Source of the DNA: Sphaerisporangium dianthi
Lineage (GTDB): Bacteria; Actinomycetota; Actinomycetes; Streptosporangiales; Streptosporangiaceae
Length of the DNA stretch: 64,000 nucleotides
NCBI RefSeq assembly: GCF_042654065.1
Contig: NZ_JBHSFP010000027.1
Span: 70,614 to 134,613 of the forward strand
Reading direction: 5' to 3'
Positions 6,969 to 15,721 of the stretch are shown here, piece after piece (the stretch's first letter is position 1; each line of letters starts with the position of its first letter). The notes under the pieces were generated by a model, which was not told the origin of the DNA, made no database searches, and saw only the letters and a list, made by a program, of their open reading frames with translations. Made by a program: the position numbers and the translations under genes.

Positions 6969-9900
6969 TCAGACCGACAGCTGGGCCATCGCCTTGTGGA
7001 TGCGTTTGTCGGAGATCGGGTAGGGCGTGCCGAGGGTCTGGGCGAAGTAGCTGACCCGCAGCTCCTCCAGCATCCAGCGGAGATCGGTGACGGCCTGCTC
7101 GGACCTGCGCGCCGGCGGCAGACCGTCCACCGTCTGCTCGTACGCCATGCGGATCTCGTCGAGCCTGAGCATCCGCTCGCGGTCGCGGTAGGGATCGTCG
7201 GGCAGCTTCTCCAGCCGCCGCTCGACCGCCCGCAGATAACGCTGCAGGTCGGGCAGCCGCGCGTGGCCGGTGGCGGTGACGAAGCCGGGGAAGACCAGCG
7301 ACGACAGATGCTCGTCGATCTCCTCAAGGATGTCCTGCGGGTCCTTCATCGAGCCGAGCACGGTGCGCGCCTTCTGCCAGATCTGAAGGATGCTCTCGAC
7401 CCGGGACACCGCCTCGGCCGTCGTGTCGTACAGCTCGGCGCGCACGTGGTCGTGCACGCGCGCGAACCCCTCGGCGTTCCACGCCGGCCCGCCTGCCTCG
7501 GCGATGAGCTTGTCGGCCGCGCAGGTGACGCAGTCTTCGAACAGCTCGGCGGCGTCGCGGTGCGGGCTGTGGCTCAGCGCGAGCTTCTGCTGGGTGCTCA
7601 GCCCGCGCAGGATGGCCTTGGCCGGCGAGGTGACGTTCAGCAGCACGAGGCGCCGCGTGCCCGCCCACATCGCCGCCCGCTGCTCGGCCTCGGTCTCGAA
7701 GACGCGGACCGCGACGCTGCTCCCCTGGTCGACCAGCGCGGGATAGGCCTTGATGCGTCCCTGCTCGAACAGCCGGGGTAGCTCGCCGATCGTCCACGAG
7801 CGCAGGCCCGTGCGTTCGAGACTCTCGCCCGCGCGAGACAGCGTGGCGCGCAGCTTGGGCGCCAGCCTGTGCTTCAGACCGGCGAGGTCCTTGTCCTCGG
7901 CGACCGTGCGCTTGTGCTCGTCCACCACGCGGTAGGTCACGCGCAGGTGGTCGGGCAGCCGCCCCGGGTCGAAGGCGTCGGGCGGCACCCGCACGCCGGT
8001 GAGCGCGAACAGCTCGCGCGCCACGGCCTCCACCAGAGGCTCCTCGCCGGGGGTGACCCGTTCGAGCACGGCCTTGGCGTAGTTGGGGGCGGGGACGAAG
8101 TTGCGCCGCACCACCTTGGGGAGCGAGCGGATCAGCTCGGTGACCAGTTCTTCGCGCAGGCCGGGGATCTGCCAGTCGAAGCCGCCGTCCTCGACCTGGT
8201 TGAGCACCTGGAGCGGCACGTGCACGGTCACGCCGTCGGCGTCGGCGCCGGGCTCGAACTGGTAGGTGAGACGCATGCGCTGGCCGCCCTGCCGCCAGGC
8301 GTCCGGATAGGCCTGCTGCAGGTCCGCGGCGTCCGCGCCCTGGTTGATCAGCATGTCGGCCGAGAACGTCAGCAGGTCGGGCTCGTCCTGCCGCTTGCGC
8401 TTCCACCAGCTGTCGAAGTGGGCCGCCGACACGACGGTGTCGGGGACGCGCCTGTCGTAGAAGTCGAACAGCGTCTCGTCGTCCACCATGATGTCGCGGC
8501 GGCGGGCGCGGTTCTCCAGCTCCTCGACCTCCGACAGCAGCCGGCGGTTCTCCTTCAGGAAGCGGTGGTGGGTTTCCCAGTCGCCCTCCACCAGGCCGTG
8601 GCGGATGAACAGCTCCCGCGACAGATCTGGGTCGATCTTCCCGTAGTTGATCTTGCGGTCCACCACGATCGGCACGCCGTACAGCGTGACCTTCTCGTAG
8701 GCCATGACCGCGCCCTGGTTCTTCTCCCAGTGCGGCTCGCTGTAGGTGCGCTTGACCAGGTGCCCGGCCAGCGGCTCGACCCACTCAGGCTCGATCTTGG
8801 CGACGACCCGCGCCCACAGCCGGGAGGTCTCGACCAGCTCGCCCGCCATGACCCATCGGGGCTGCTTGCGGGACAACGCCGACCCCGGGAAGATCGCGAA
8901 CCGGGCATTGCGCGCGCCGATGTACTCGCGGACCGGGCGCCGCCGCGGCCCCGCCTCGTTCTTGTCGGACTTCTCGACGTCCAGCACCCCGATGTGGGAC
9001 AGCATGCCCGCCAGCAGGGAGACGTGCGTCTGGTAGGGGTCGGGGCGCGTGGTGTTGAGGGTGACGCCGAGCCCCTTGGCGACCTGCTTGAGCTGGCTGT
9101 AGATGTCCTGCCACTCGCGCACGCGCAGGTAGTTGAGGAAGTCGGCCTTGCACATGCGCCGGAACTGGCTGGAGGACAGCTCGCGCTGCTGCTCGCGCAC
9201 GTGGTCCCAGAGGTTCAGATAGCTCAGGAAGTCCGACTCCTTGTCGGCGAACCTGGCGTGCTTCTGGTCGGCCTGCGCCTGCTTGTCGGCGGGCCGCTCG
9301 CGCGGGTCCTGGATGGACAGCGCCGCGGCGATCACCATGACCTCGGTGGCGCACCCGTTGCCGTCGGCGGCCAGCACCATGCGCGCGAGCCTGGGGTCGA
9401 CCGGCAGCTGGGCGAGCTTGGAACCGATCGGGGTGAGCTTGTGGTGCTCGTCGAAGGCGCCCAGCTCGTGCAGCAGGTTGACGCCGTCCTTCACCTGCCG
9501 CTGGTCGGGCGGCTCGACGAACGGGAACGCCGCGATGTCGCCCAGGCCCAGCGAGGTCATCTGCAGGATGACCGAGGCGAGGTTGGTGCGCAGGATCTCG
9601 GGGTCGGTGAACTCGGGCCGGCCGAGGAAGTCCTCCTCGGCGAACAGGCGGATGCACACGCCGTCGGAGGTGCGGCCGCAGCGGCCCTTGCGCTGGTTGG
9701 CCGAGGCCTGCGAGATCGGCTCGATCGGCAGCCGCTGGACCTTCAGCCGGTGGCTGTAGCGGGAGACGCGCGCGAAGCCGGGGTCGACCACGTACTTGAT
9801 GCCGGGCACGGTCAGCGAGGTCTCGGCGACGTTGGTCGCGAGGACGATGCGGCGGCCCCGGTGGGCCTGGAAGACGCGGTGCTGCTCGCCGGCCGACAGG

Positions 9901-10859
9901 CGCGCGTACAGCGGGAGCACCTCCTCAGGGCGGCCCTTGAGCGCCTCCGCGGTGTCCCTGATCTCGCGCTCGCCGCTGAGGAACACCAGGATGTCGCCGG
10001 GGCCCTCGCCGCACAGCTCGTCCACCGCGTCGACGATCGCCTGCGCCTGGTCCTCCTGGTCGTCGCGGATGGGGCGGTAGCGCACCTCGACGGGATAGGT
10101 GCGCCCGGACACCTCGACGATGGGCGCCTCCCCGAAGTGGCGGGAGAAGCGCTCGGGGTCGATGGTCGCCGAGGTGATGATCACCTTGAGGTCGGGCCTC
10201 TTGGGCAGGAGCTGCTTGAGGTAGCCCAGGATGAAGTCGATGTTGAGGCTGCGCTCGTGCGCCTCGTCGATGATCAGCGTGTCGTACCGCGACAGCAGCC
10301 GGTCGCGCTGCATCTCGGCGAGCAGGATGCCGTCGGTCATCACCTTGACGAGCGTGTCGTCGCCGGAGTGATCGGTGAAGCGCACCTTGTAGCCGATGGC
10401 GCCGCCCAGCGGGACGTCCAGCTCCTCGGCGATGCGCTCGGCGACCGTGCGGGCCGCGATGCGGCGCGGCTGGGTGTGGCCGATCTGCCCCTTGACGCCC
10501 CGGCCGAGCTCAAGGCAGATCTTGGGGATCTGGGTGGTCTTGCCCGAGCCGGTCTCACCCGCGATGATGACCACCTGGTGATCGCGAAGGACCGCGAGGA
10601 TGTCGTCCTTGCGCCCGCTGACCGGCAGGTTCTCCGGATAGGAGACCGCGGGCACCAGGGCGCGCCGGGCCGCGACCCGGACCTCGGCCGCGTCGATCTC
10701 GGTGGCGACCTTGTCGGCGATGGACCGCAGAGCCTTGCCGTCGCGCACGCGGCGCGCGCCGTCGATGCGGCGGCGCAGCCGCAGCTCGTCGCGCAGCATC
10801 AGCGCAGGCAGGCGTTCACGCAGATCGGTCAGGGGCGATTTCAACGAAGACGTTCCCAT
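6969..10859 (-). CDS. hrpA: ATP-dependent RNA helicase HrpA (DEAH box)
   Basis: About 1,296 residues, the usual HrpA length. Walker A GETGSGKT at residues 101-108, DEAH at 198-201 and SAT at 230-232. After the two RecA-like domains come the winged-helix/HA2 and OB-type regions, and the long C-terminal DUF3418 region ending in the FAQTLGTPYPISDKRI segment. ATG 10859 (MGTSSLKSP) is preferred over a GTG 22 codons upstream; its Shine-Dalgarno sequence (GAGAAAG) is weak. HrpA acts on structured RNA, and in E. coli rescues stalled or collided ribosomes. It is monocistronic here. The antisense strand carries a 1,216-codon shadow frame produced by GC bias. Confidence 0.95.
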   Translation of the reverse strand: MGTSSLKSPLTDLRERLPALMLRDELRLRRRIDGARRVRDGKALRSIADKVATEIDAAEVRVAARRALVPAVSYPENLPVSGRKDDILAVLRDHQVVIIAGETGSGKTTQIPKICLELGRGVKGQIGHTQPRRIAARTVAERIAEELDVPLGGAIGYKVRFTDHSGDDTLVKVMTDGILLAEMQRDRLLSRYDTLIIDEAHERSLNIDFILGYLKQLLPKRPDLKVIITSATIDPERFSRHFGEAPIVEVSGRTYPVEVRYRPIRDDQEDQAQAIVDAVDELCGEGPGDILVFLSGEREIRDTAEALKGRPEEVLPLYARLSAGEQHRVFQAHRGRRIVLATNVAETSLTVPGIKYVVDPGFARVSRYSHRLKVQRLPIEPISQASANQRKGRCGRTSDGVCIRLFAEEDFLGRPEFTDPEILRTNLASVILQMTSLGLGDIAAFPFVEPPDQRQVKDGVNLLHELGAFDEHHKLTPIGSKLAQLPVDPRLARMVLAADGNGCATEVMVIAAALSIQDPRERPADKQAQADQKHARFADKESDFLSYLNLWDHVREQQRELSSSQFRRMCKADFLNYLRVREWQDIYSQLKQVAKGLGVTLNTTRPDPYQTHVSLLAGMLSHIGVLDVEKSDKNEAGPRRRPVREYIGARNARFAIFPGSALSRKQPRWVMAGELVETSRLWARVVAKIEPEWVEPLAGHLVKRTYSEPHWEKNQGAVMAYEKVTLYGVPIVVDRKINYGKIDPDLSRELFIRHGLVEGDWETHHRFLKENRRLLSEVEELENRARRRDIMVDDETLFDFYDRRVPDTVVSAAHFDSWWKRKRQDEPDLLTFSADMLINQGADAADLQQAYPDAWRQGGQRMRLTYQFEPGADADGVTVHVPLQVLNQVEDGGFDWQIPGLREELVTELIRSLPKVVRRNFVPAPNYAKAVLERVTPGEEPLVEAVARELFALTGVRVPPDAFDPGRLPDHLRVTYRVVDEHKRTVAEDKDLAGLKHRLAPKLRATLSRAGESLERTGLRSWTIGELPRLFEQGRIKAYPALVDQGSSVAVRVFETEAEQRAAMWAGTRRLVLLNVTSPAKAILRGLSTQQKLALSHSPHRDAAELFEDCVTCAADKLIAEAGGPAWNAEGFARVHDHVRAELYDTTAEAVSRVESILQIWQKARTVLGSMKDPQDILEEIDEHLSSLVFPGFVTATGHARLPDLQRYLRAVERRLEKLPDDPYRDRERMLRLDEIRMAYEQTVDGLPPARRSEQAVTDLRWMLEELRVSYFAQTLGTPYPISDKRIHKAMAQLSV

Positions 10860-11059
10860 GGTCGCTTTCTCGGCCGTCTCGTCGAACGACCGCCACCGGC
10901 AAGGATAAGCAACCTTCCCCCGCACTCCGCCAATGGTTTACCGCGCTCGCGAGGCGGGGGACGTCCACAGGGCTGTGACCTGCGACCCTTCCCCGCAGGG
11001 CCGGCTCCACGGGTTCCGGCGCCCGCGGGCCCTGCGGCGAACGGCCGGGCTCGGCCGGA

Positions 11060-11491
11060 TCAGTGGGAGCGCAACAGCTCTCCGGGCGAGTCGTGGGTGT
11101 ACTTCAGCGCCTTCTCAAGGCACACGATGGCGCCCTGCCGGGGGCGGTTGATGAAACGCACGTCGTCGGCCAGCGCCCGCATGATCTGCAGCCCCCGCCC
11201 GTGCTCCGCCATCGGGGAGCTCGTGCCGACCTCGTCCGGGTCGAAACCTCGCCCGGTGTCCAGAACGGTGATCACGAACTTGTCGGCGACGAGTTGCGCA
11301 CTGACGGTGTACTCGTCGGCCTCTGTGGCGTGCCTGATGACGTTCGAGCACGCCTCGGTGAGCATGAGCATGATGTCCTCCTTGATGTCCTGTTCGACAC
11401 CGAGGACCTCCAGCTCCGCACCAAGGATCTGCCGGGTCACGGACACGCTCGCGGCATCGCGCGGCAAGCGCAATGCGATGGTCACCTCCAC
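11060..11491 (-). CDS. RsbW/SpoIIAB-like ATP-binding anti-sigma or regulatory protein
   Basis: 143 residues forming a single GHKL ATPase domain: N-box LTEACSNVIRHA, G1 box VLDTGRGFDPDE and G2 box EHGRGLQIMRALAD. There is no kinase dimerisation region, which is the layout of the HATPase_c_2 family to which RsbW, SpoIIAB and many actinobacterial orphan regulators belong. The GTG start at 11491 follows GGAGGAAGT. No sigma factor or anti-anti-sigma gene is adjacent, so partner and target are unknown. Confidence 0.85.
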   Translation of the reverse strand: MEVTIALRLPRDAASVSVTRQILGAELEVLGVEQDIKEDIMLMLTEACSNVIRHATEADEYTVSAQLVADKFVITVLDTGRGFDPDEVGTSSPMAEHGRGLQIMRALADDVRFINRPRQGAIVCLEKALKYTHDSPGELLRSH

Positions 11492-11605
11492 ACTTCCTCC
11501 TTTCCGCCCACGTTGTTAAAGGTGCCCCCATGAGAGATGCCAAACACGGAAAGTGGAAGGTGATGCGATCGCCAAGGGTGTCCGGACCCGGCCGGGGACG
11601 GCCAG

Positions 11606-11639
11606 GCTCCCCGGGCCGGCGAGATCCGGCCCGGGGAGC
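11606..11639 (-). terminator. Strong terminator after ppgK
   Basis: CTCCCCGGGCCGG at 11607-11619 pairs perfectly with CCGGCCCGGGGAG at 11626-11638 across a 6-base loop, and one further G-C pair closes the stem. It lies 17 bases past the ppgK stop codon. Confidence 0.8.
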
Positions 11640-11656
11640 GGAGGAGGCCGCCGCGG

Positions 11657-12409
11657 TCAGCGACGCGCGTGCCCGGCTGCCTCGGCGGCGAGCGCGGCCC
11701 CGATGATGCCCGCCTCGTTGAGCAGCGTCGCCGGGACCACCGGCGTGCCGGGCAGATCGATGTAGTGCAGGAACTTGTCGGCCTTCTTGCTCACGCCGCC
11801 GCCGATGACGATCAGCGACGGCGACAGCAGTGCCTGGATGTGCTCCAGGTACTTCTGCACCCGCCCGGCCCACTGCTCCCAGCTGAGGTCGTGCTTCTCG
11901 CGGGCGTTGTCGGAGGCGCGGTGCTCGGCCTCGTGCCCGTCGATCTCGATGTGCCCGAACTCGGTGTTGGGGACGAGCAGGCCGTCCACGATCAGCGCGC
12001 TGCCGATGCCGGTGCCGAAGGTGAACATCGCCACCAGCCCCGCGCGGCCGCGTCCGGCGCCGAACCGGGCCTCGGCGACGCCCGCCGCGTCGGCGTCGTT
12101 GACCACGGTGACGTCCGTGCCGGTCGCGCCGGAGAACAGCTCGCGCGCGTCCAGGCCGATCCAGGCGGAGTCGACGTTCGCCGCCGTCTTGGTCACCCCG
12201 TCCACCACGACCCCGGGGAAGGTCACCCCGACCGGCCCCGTCCAGGAGAAGTGCTCCACGATCTGCCGGACGACCCCGGCGACCTCCTTGGGAGCGGACG
12301 GACTGGGCGTCGGCACCCGGAGGCGCTCCTGCGACAACGCACCGCGCGCCGTGTCGACCGGGGCGCCCTTGATGCCCGATCCGCCGATGTCGATTCCCAG
12401 CACATTCAT
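11657..12409 (-). CDS. ppgK: Polyphosphate glucokinase
   Basis: A ROK-fold sugar kinase of 250 residues. The N-terminal phosphate-binding loop is LGIDIGGSGIKGAPVD. The catalytic region VVNDADAAGVAEARFGAG is followed by MFTFGTGIGSALI, and the EFGHIEIDGHEAEHRAS segment, lacking the CxCGxxGC zinc cluster of other ROK kinases, is typical of PPGK. The family phosphorylates glucose using polyphosphate or ATP. ATG 12409 was chosen over GTG 12415 because GAGGAG is five bases upstream of the ATG. It is divergent from the serine hydrolase. Confidence 0.93.
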   Translation of the reverse strand: MNVLGIDIGGSGIKGAPVDTARGALSQERLRVPTPSPSAPKEVAGVVRQIVEHFSWTGPVGVTFPGVVVDGVTKTAANVDSAWIGLDARELFSGATGTDVTVVNDADAAGVAEARFGAGRGRAGLVAMFTFGTGIGSALIVDGLLVPNTEFGHIEIDGHEAEHRASDNAREKHDLSWEQWAGRVQKYLEHIQALLSPSLIVIGGGVSKKADKFLHYIDLPGTPVVPATLLNEAGIIGAALAAEAAGHARR

Positions 12410-12458
12410 GTCCACTCCTCGTCGAACCCGTCAGCCTCTTATTACCGCTATCGTGCGC

Positions 12459-13505
12459 ATGATGCCGTACATGCTCAGACCGCTGACGATGCTGCTGTCC
12501 GCCACGCTCACCATGGCATGCCTGCCGGGGCGGGCGGCGGGCGCCGCCGAGGCGCCCGCCGCGCCCGCCGTCCCCCGTGTCCCGGCCGGCACGACCGCGA
12601 GCTACATGGTCTTCGACCGGACGACGCGCACGACGCGGCTCGCCCACAACGTGCACAGCCGCTACCGGTCGGCCTCCGTGGTGAAGATCCTCATCGCGCT
12701 GGACTTCCTCGAGTCGCGCGCGCCCGGCCGGGCGATCTCCGCCGCCGACCGGGAGCTGCTCAAGCGGATGCTGCGCTCCAGCGACGACGACGCCGCCTCG
12801 GCGTTCTGGCGGCGCGGGGGCCAGCGGGCGATCATCGACCGCATGGTGCGCCGGATGGGCCTGAAGGACACCGGCCCGCCGCCCGCCTCCCACCCCGGCT
12901 TCTGGGGCTACACCGCGCTCAGCGCCTCCGACGTCGTGCGCACCTACCGCTACCTGCTCGACCGGGCCGACGCCGGTGCCCGGAGCCTCATCCTCGGCCA
13001 CCTTCGTCAGGCCACGCGATGCGCCAGCGACGACTTCGACCAGTCCTTCGGCATCCCGAGCGCCGTGCCGCGGCCGTGGGCGGTCAAGCAGGGGTGGTCC
13101 GGCTATGGCGCCACCCCGGCCGTGCGCTGCTCCGGCTCGCGGGCCGGCGGCTCGGCCACCGCCGCGGTCGCCCCCACGCCCTCCGGCGACGCGCCCGGCG
13201 CCGCGATTCCCGGCGACGCGTCCGGGACCGTGATTCCCGCGGCGGCCGACGCCCCGGTGGCGACCGCGGCGACGGACGCGGCGGTGGCGGACGCCGCGGT
13301 CGCCACCGGGAGCGCGGGCACGTCCGGACGGCCTCCGGTGAACCTGGCCCGCCCGGTGCTGCACACCACCGGCCTGGCCGGCGCGGGAGACCGCCTGATC
13401 ATCGTGGTGCTCACCCTCCAGCCGGCGGGCGCCTCGTACGCGAACTCCGCCGTACGGCTGACCGCGCTCACCAAGCAGGTCTACCAGGCGGGCCGGCCGC
13501 GCTGA
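12459..13505 (+). CDS. Exported class A beta-lactamase-like serine hydrolase
   Basis: 348 residues from ATG 12459. A hydrophobic N-terminus (LTMLLSATLTMACLPG) ending in an Ala-rich site indicates export. The penicilloyl-transferase-type motifs are SVVK (SASVVKILIAL) for SxxK, SDDDAAS for SDN, and a KQG-type third motif in AVKQGWSG. An Ala/Pro/Asp-rich insertion of about 65 residues separates the third motif from the last strand (DRLIIVVLTLQP), unusual for the family and low in complexity. No Shine-Dalgarno sequence precedes the ATG, so the transcript may be leaderless. Peptidoglycan hydrolysis, beta-lactamase or esterase activity are all possible. The 3' end overlaps the convergent aminotransferase-like gene by 25 bp. 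Confidence 0.78.
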   Translation: MMPYMLRPLTMLLSATLTMACLPGRAAGAAEAPAAPAVPRVPAGTTASYMVFDRTTRTTRLAHNVHSRYRSASVVKILIALDFLESRAPGRAISAADRELLKRMLRSSDDDAASAFWRRGGQRAIIDRMVRRMGLKDTGPPPASHPGFWGYTALSASDVVRTYRYLLDRADAGARSLILGHLRQATRCASDDFDQSFGIPSAVPRPWAVKQGWSGYGATPAVRCSGSRAGGSATAAVAPTPSGDAPGAAIPGDASGTVIPAAADAPVATAATDAAVADAAVATGSAGTSGRPPVNLARPVLHTTGLAGAGDRLIIVVLTLQPAGASYANSAVRLTALTKQVYQAGRPR

Positions 13506-15451
13506 CGGCCGTCCGCGCGGGTGCCCAGCACGGCGTCGAAGGGAGCGGTGTTCTCGTCGAACGTCCACCTCGTCGAGGTGTCCAGCGGATCCAGGCGGCC
13601 GTGCCGGGGGTCGTCCCTGCCGACCACGAACGGGTCGGTAGGCGCTGAGCCCGCGGAGGTGTCCTCCCGCCGGCCGGGACCCGCCGGGGCGTCGCGCCGG
13701 TAGGACGACGGAACCTCCCACTCGTAGGACGACGCCGACGCCGGCTCCGACCGGTACGACGACGCCGGCTCTGTCCGGTACGACGACGCCGGTTCCGACC
13801 GGTAGGCCGGTTCCGATCGGTAGGCCGACTCCGGCTCTGAGCGGTAGGCCGACGCCGGGTCCGACCGGTACGACGACGCCGGTTCCGATCGGTAGGCCGA
13901 CTCCGGCCGGTAAGAGCCGGGAGCCGGATCCGAGCTGTAAGGAGACGGCTCCAGGCGGTAGGAGGCCGCCGCCGGGTCCGACCGGTAGGAGACGGGAGCC
14001 GGGTCCGAGCTGTAGGAGGACTGCTCCGCGCGGTAGGAGGCAGGGGCCGGGTCCTTGGTGTAGGACACCTGGGCCGGCGTCACGGGGAGGTAGGCCGACG
14101 AGGTCGCCGAGGACGGCTCGGTCAGATAGGCGACCGGCTCCTTGGCGGCGGCCGACGGCGCGGCGTAGGCGTCCGTACGAGACGGCGGCGTCGCATAGGC
14201 GTCGGACCGGGACGACGGCGCCGTGTAAGCGTCCGACCAGGAGGACTGCGTCGTATAAGCGTCCGTGCGGGAGGACGGCGGGGCGGAGGTGTAGGCGGAG
14301 GAGGAGGCGCCGATGGCGGCGGTGGCCCGGCCGTTGCCGACGGAGAACAGGGAGGAGTGCAGCCCGTCGATCAGGCGCTGCACGTCCTCGCGGCCGCGCA
14401 CCGCCAGCCGCAGGAAGTCGCTGCTGGAGCCCAGCTTGTCGCCGCAGTCGCGCACCAGCAGGTTGTGCGCCGACAGCAGCTGCCCGCTCAACGCCCGCCC
14501 GTCCTTGCCCTCGGGCAGGCGCACCATCAGGAAGTCCGCCTGCGAGGGGTACACCGTGACCCCGGGCAGCGCCGAGAGCCGCTGGAACATCGACCGGCGG
14601 TCCTCGGCCATCATGCGCAGGCTCTCCCGGTAGTCCCGCATGTGGTCCCTGAGCATGAAGACCAGCGACTCGGCGTAGGAGTTGAGGTTCCACCGGGGCA
14701 GCATCCGCCGGATCTTCTCCGCGAGCGCCGGGTTGGCGACCAGGTAGCCGAGGCGGGCGCCGGGAAGCCCGAACGCCCGGTCCAGGTTCCGCAGCACGAT
14801 CACGTTCGGCCTGATGGCGGCCTCCGCGGCCACGCTCGGGACGGCCTCGGCGTCCACGAAGTCGGCGTAGGACTCGTCCACCACGACCAGGTCGAGGTCC
14901 GCGAGGGTGTCGAGGAGCTCGACGACCCGCGCGCGGGGCAGGTGCCCGCCGTCGGGGTTGTTGGGGTTGCAGATCACCGCGACCCGCGACCCGCGCCTGC
15001 GGACGAACCGCGTGTAGGCCTCCACGTCGAGCGCGAAGCCCTGGTCCTCCTGGAGGGGGTACATGTCGACGCGCTTGCCGGTGTCCAGCGGCTGACCGGT
15101 CCAGCGGCCGGAGGTCGGGATGGGGACGGCGAGGCTCTCCTGGACGAGGAGGTGGTCGATCCAGGTGATCAGCTCGCTCGTGCCGTTGCCCATGACGACC
15201 GTCTGCGGCTTCAGCCCGAGTGCCGCGCTCAGCTCGGCGGCGACGTCGGCGGCGTCGCTCGGGTGGTGCCGCAGGACGGTGGCGGCGTTGCGCCCGAGGA
15301 TGTCGAACATCTCGGGCGTGGGGAAGTACGGGTTGCACGGGAGGCGGAAGTCCACCGGGGCCTCCGGTGCCCCGCCGGTCCCGCGCTGGTACGAGGACGA
15401 CGTGCCGTTCGCCTCGGCGCGCAGCAGGCTGAGATCGGTGGAACCTGCCAA
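13481..15451 (-). CDS. HisC-like class I/II aminotransferase-fold protein, PLP lysine replaced by Arg, with long C-terminal repeat tail
   Basis: A fold-type I PLP domain of about 370 residues: substrate/phosphate loop MGNGTSE, VICNPNNPDGG, and VVVDESYADF with the Asp and Tyr of the cofactor pocket. In the segment VLRNLDRAFGLPGARLGY, the position that holds the Schiff-base lysine in HisC relatives (SKAFGLAGLR pattern) is Arg, codon CGG, while the phosphate-binding Arg eight residues later is kept. Transamination is therefore doubtful. The C-terminal 280 residues are low-complexity: four 10-residue units around a DAY core, then about seven 8-residue YRSEPAS-type units, then a short conserved-looking end (VVGRDDPRHG). 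Start: TTG 15451 has GGAGGAG eight bases upstream; a GTG at 15502 is the alternative. Family membership is sure; function is not. Confidence 0.82.
   Translation of the reverse strand: MAGSTDLSLLRAEANGTSSSYQRGTGGAPEAPVDFRLPCNPYFPTPEMFDILGRNAATVLRHHPSDAADVAAELSAALGLKPQTVVMGNGTSELITWIDHLLVQESLAVPIPTSGRWTGQPLDTGKRVDMYPLQEDQGFALDVEAYTRFVRRRGSRVAVICNPNNPDGGHLPRARVVELLDTLADLDLVVVDESYADFVDAEAVPSVAAEAAIRPNVIVLRNLDRAFGLPGARLGYLVANPALAEKIRRMLPRWNLNSYAESLVFMLRDHMRDYRESLRMMAEDRRSMFQRLSALPGVTVYPSQADFLMVRLPEGKDGRALSGQLLSAHNLLVRDCGDKLGSSSDFLRLAVRGREDVQRLIDGLHSSLFSVGNGRATAAIGASSSAYTSAPPSSRTDAYTTQSSWSDAYTAPSSRSDAYATPPSRTDAYAAPSAAAKEPVAYLTEPSSATSSAYLPVTPAQVSYTKDPAPASYRAEQSSYSSDPAPVSYRSDPAAASYRLEPSPYSSDPAPGSYRPESAYRSEPASSYRSDPASAYRSEPESAYRSEPAYRSEPASSYRTEPASSYRSEPASASSYEWEVPSSYRRDAPAGPGRREDTSAGSAPTDPFVVGRDDPRHGRLDPLDTSTRWTFDENTAPFDAVLGTRADGRQRGRPAW
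13730..14070 (-). repeat. 24-bp coding minisatellite (YRSEPAS units)
   Basis: Reading on the minus strand, units such as AYRSEPAS, SYRSDPAS, AYRSEPES and SYRTEPAS follow one another. Upstream copies are more degenerate (SYRSDPAA, PYSSDPAP, SYRLEPS). All are in frame with the aminotransferase-like gene. Confidence 0.85.
14161..14283 (-). repeat. 30-bp coding minisatellite (SSRTDAYTTQ units)
   Basis: Four consecutive 10-residue units: SSRTDAYTTQ, SSWSDAYTAP, SSRSDAYATP and PSRTDAYAAP. They sit between the catalytic-fold domain and the 24-bp array. Confidence 0.85.
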
Positions 15452-15604
15452 CAGAGGTCTCCTCCATGACGGCGTTACGACGGGCGTCCGCGGGCGCGAC
15501 ACCCTGAGGTACGCGGCCGGGGCGTCACGGGTTCATCCCGATTCGCGTGCGGCCCCGCCGGACACGGGCCCACTGGACACGGGCCCGCCGCCCCGGCGGC
15601 CACG

Positions 15605-15654
15605 GGTTCGGCGCGGCCCGCCGATGACCGGTTCGACGCGGCCCGGCGATCACC
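15605..15654. repeat. Non-coding 25-bp tandem repeat, two copies
   Basis: Two 25-base units beginning GGTTCGGCGCGGCCCG and GGTTCGACGCGGCCCG differ at only a few positions. A 12-base GGACACGGGCCC duplication lies just upstream, near 15560-15590. They lie in the 270-bp gap between dctA and the aminotransferase-like gene. Confidence 0.7.
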
Positions 15655-15721
15655 GGTTCCGCCCGCCGTGCACGGATTGCGGACACGCCCCCCGGCCGCT
15701 TCGCCGCCCCGGCGGGCGTCT

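Noticed and set aside
7869..11519. A 1,216-codon open frame on the plus strand
   Set aside because: It is antisense to the well-conserved hrpA gene; its composition (Val/Gly/Leu/Ala/Arg/His-rich with no domain) is the shadow expected from GC-biased third positions.
11775..12458. Upstream extension of the serine hydrolase
   Set aside because: It is antisense to ppgK; the signal peptide begins at about 12459.
13730..14283. CRISPR array
   Set aside because: The regular repeats are contiguous, without spacers, in frame inside a protein-coding gene.
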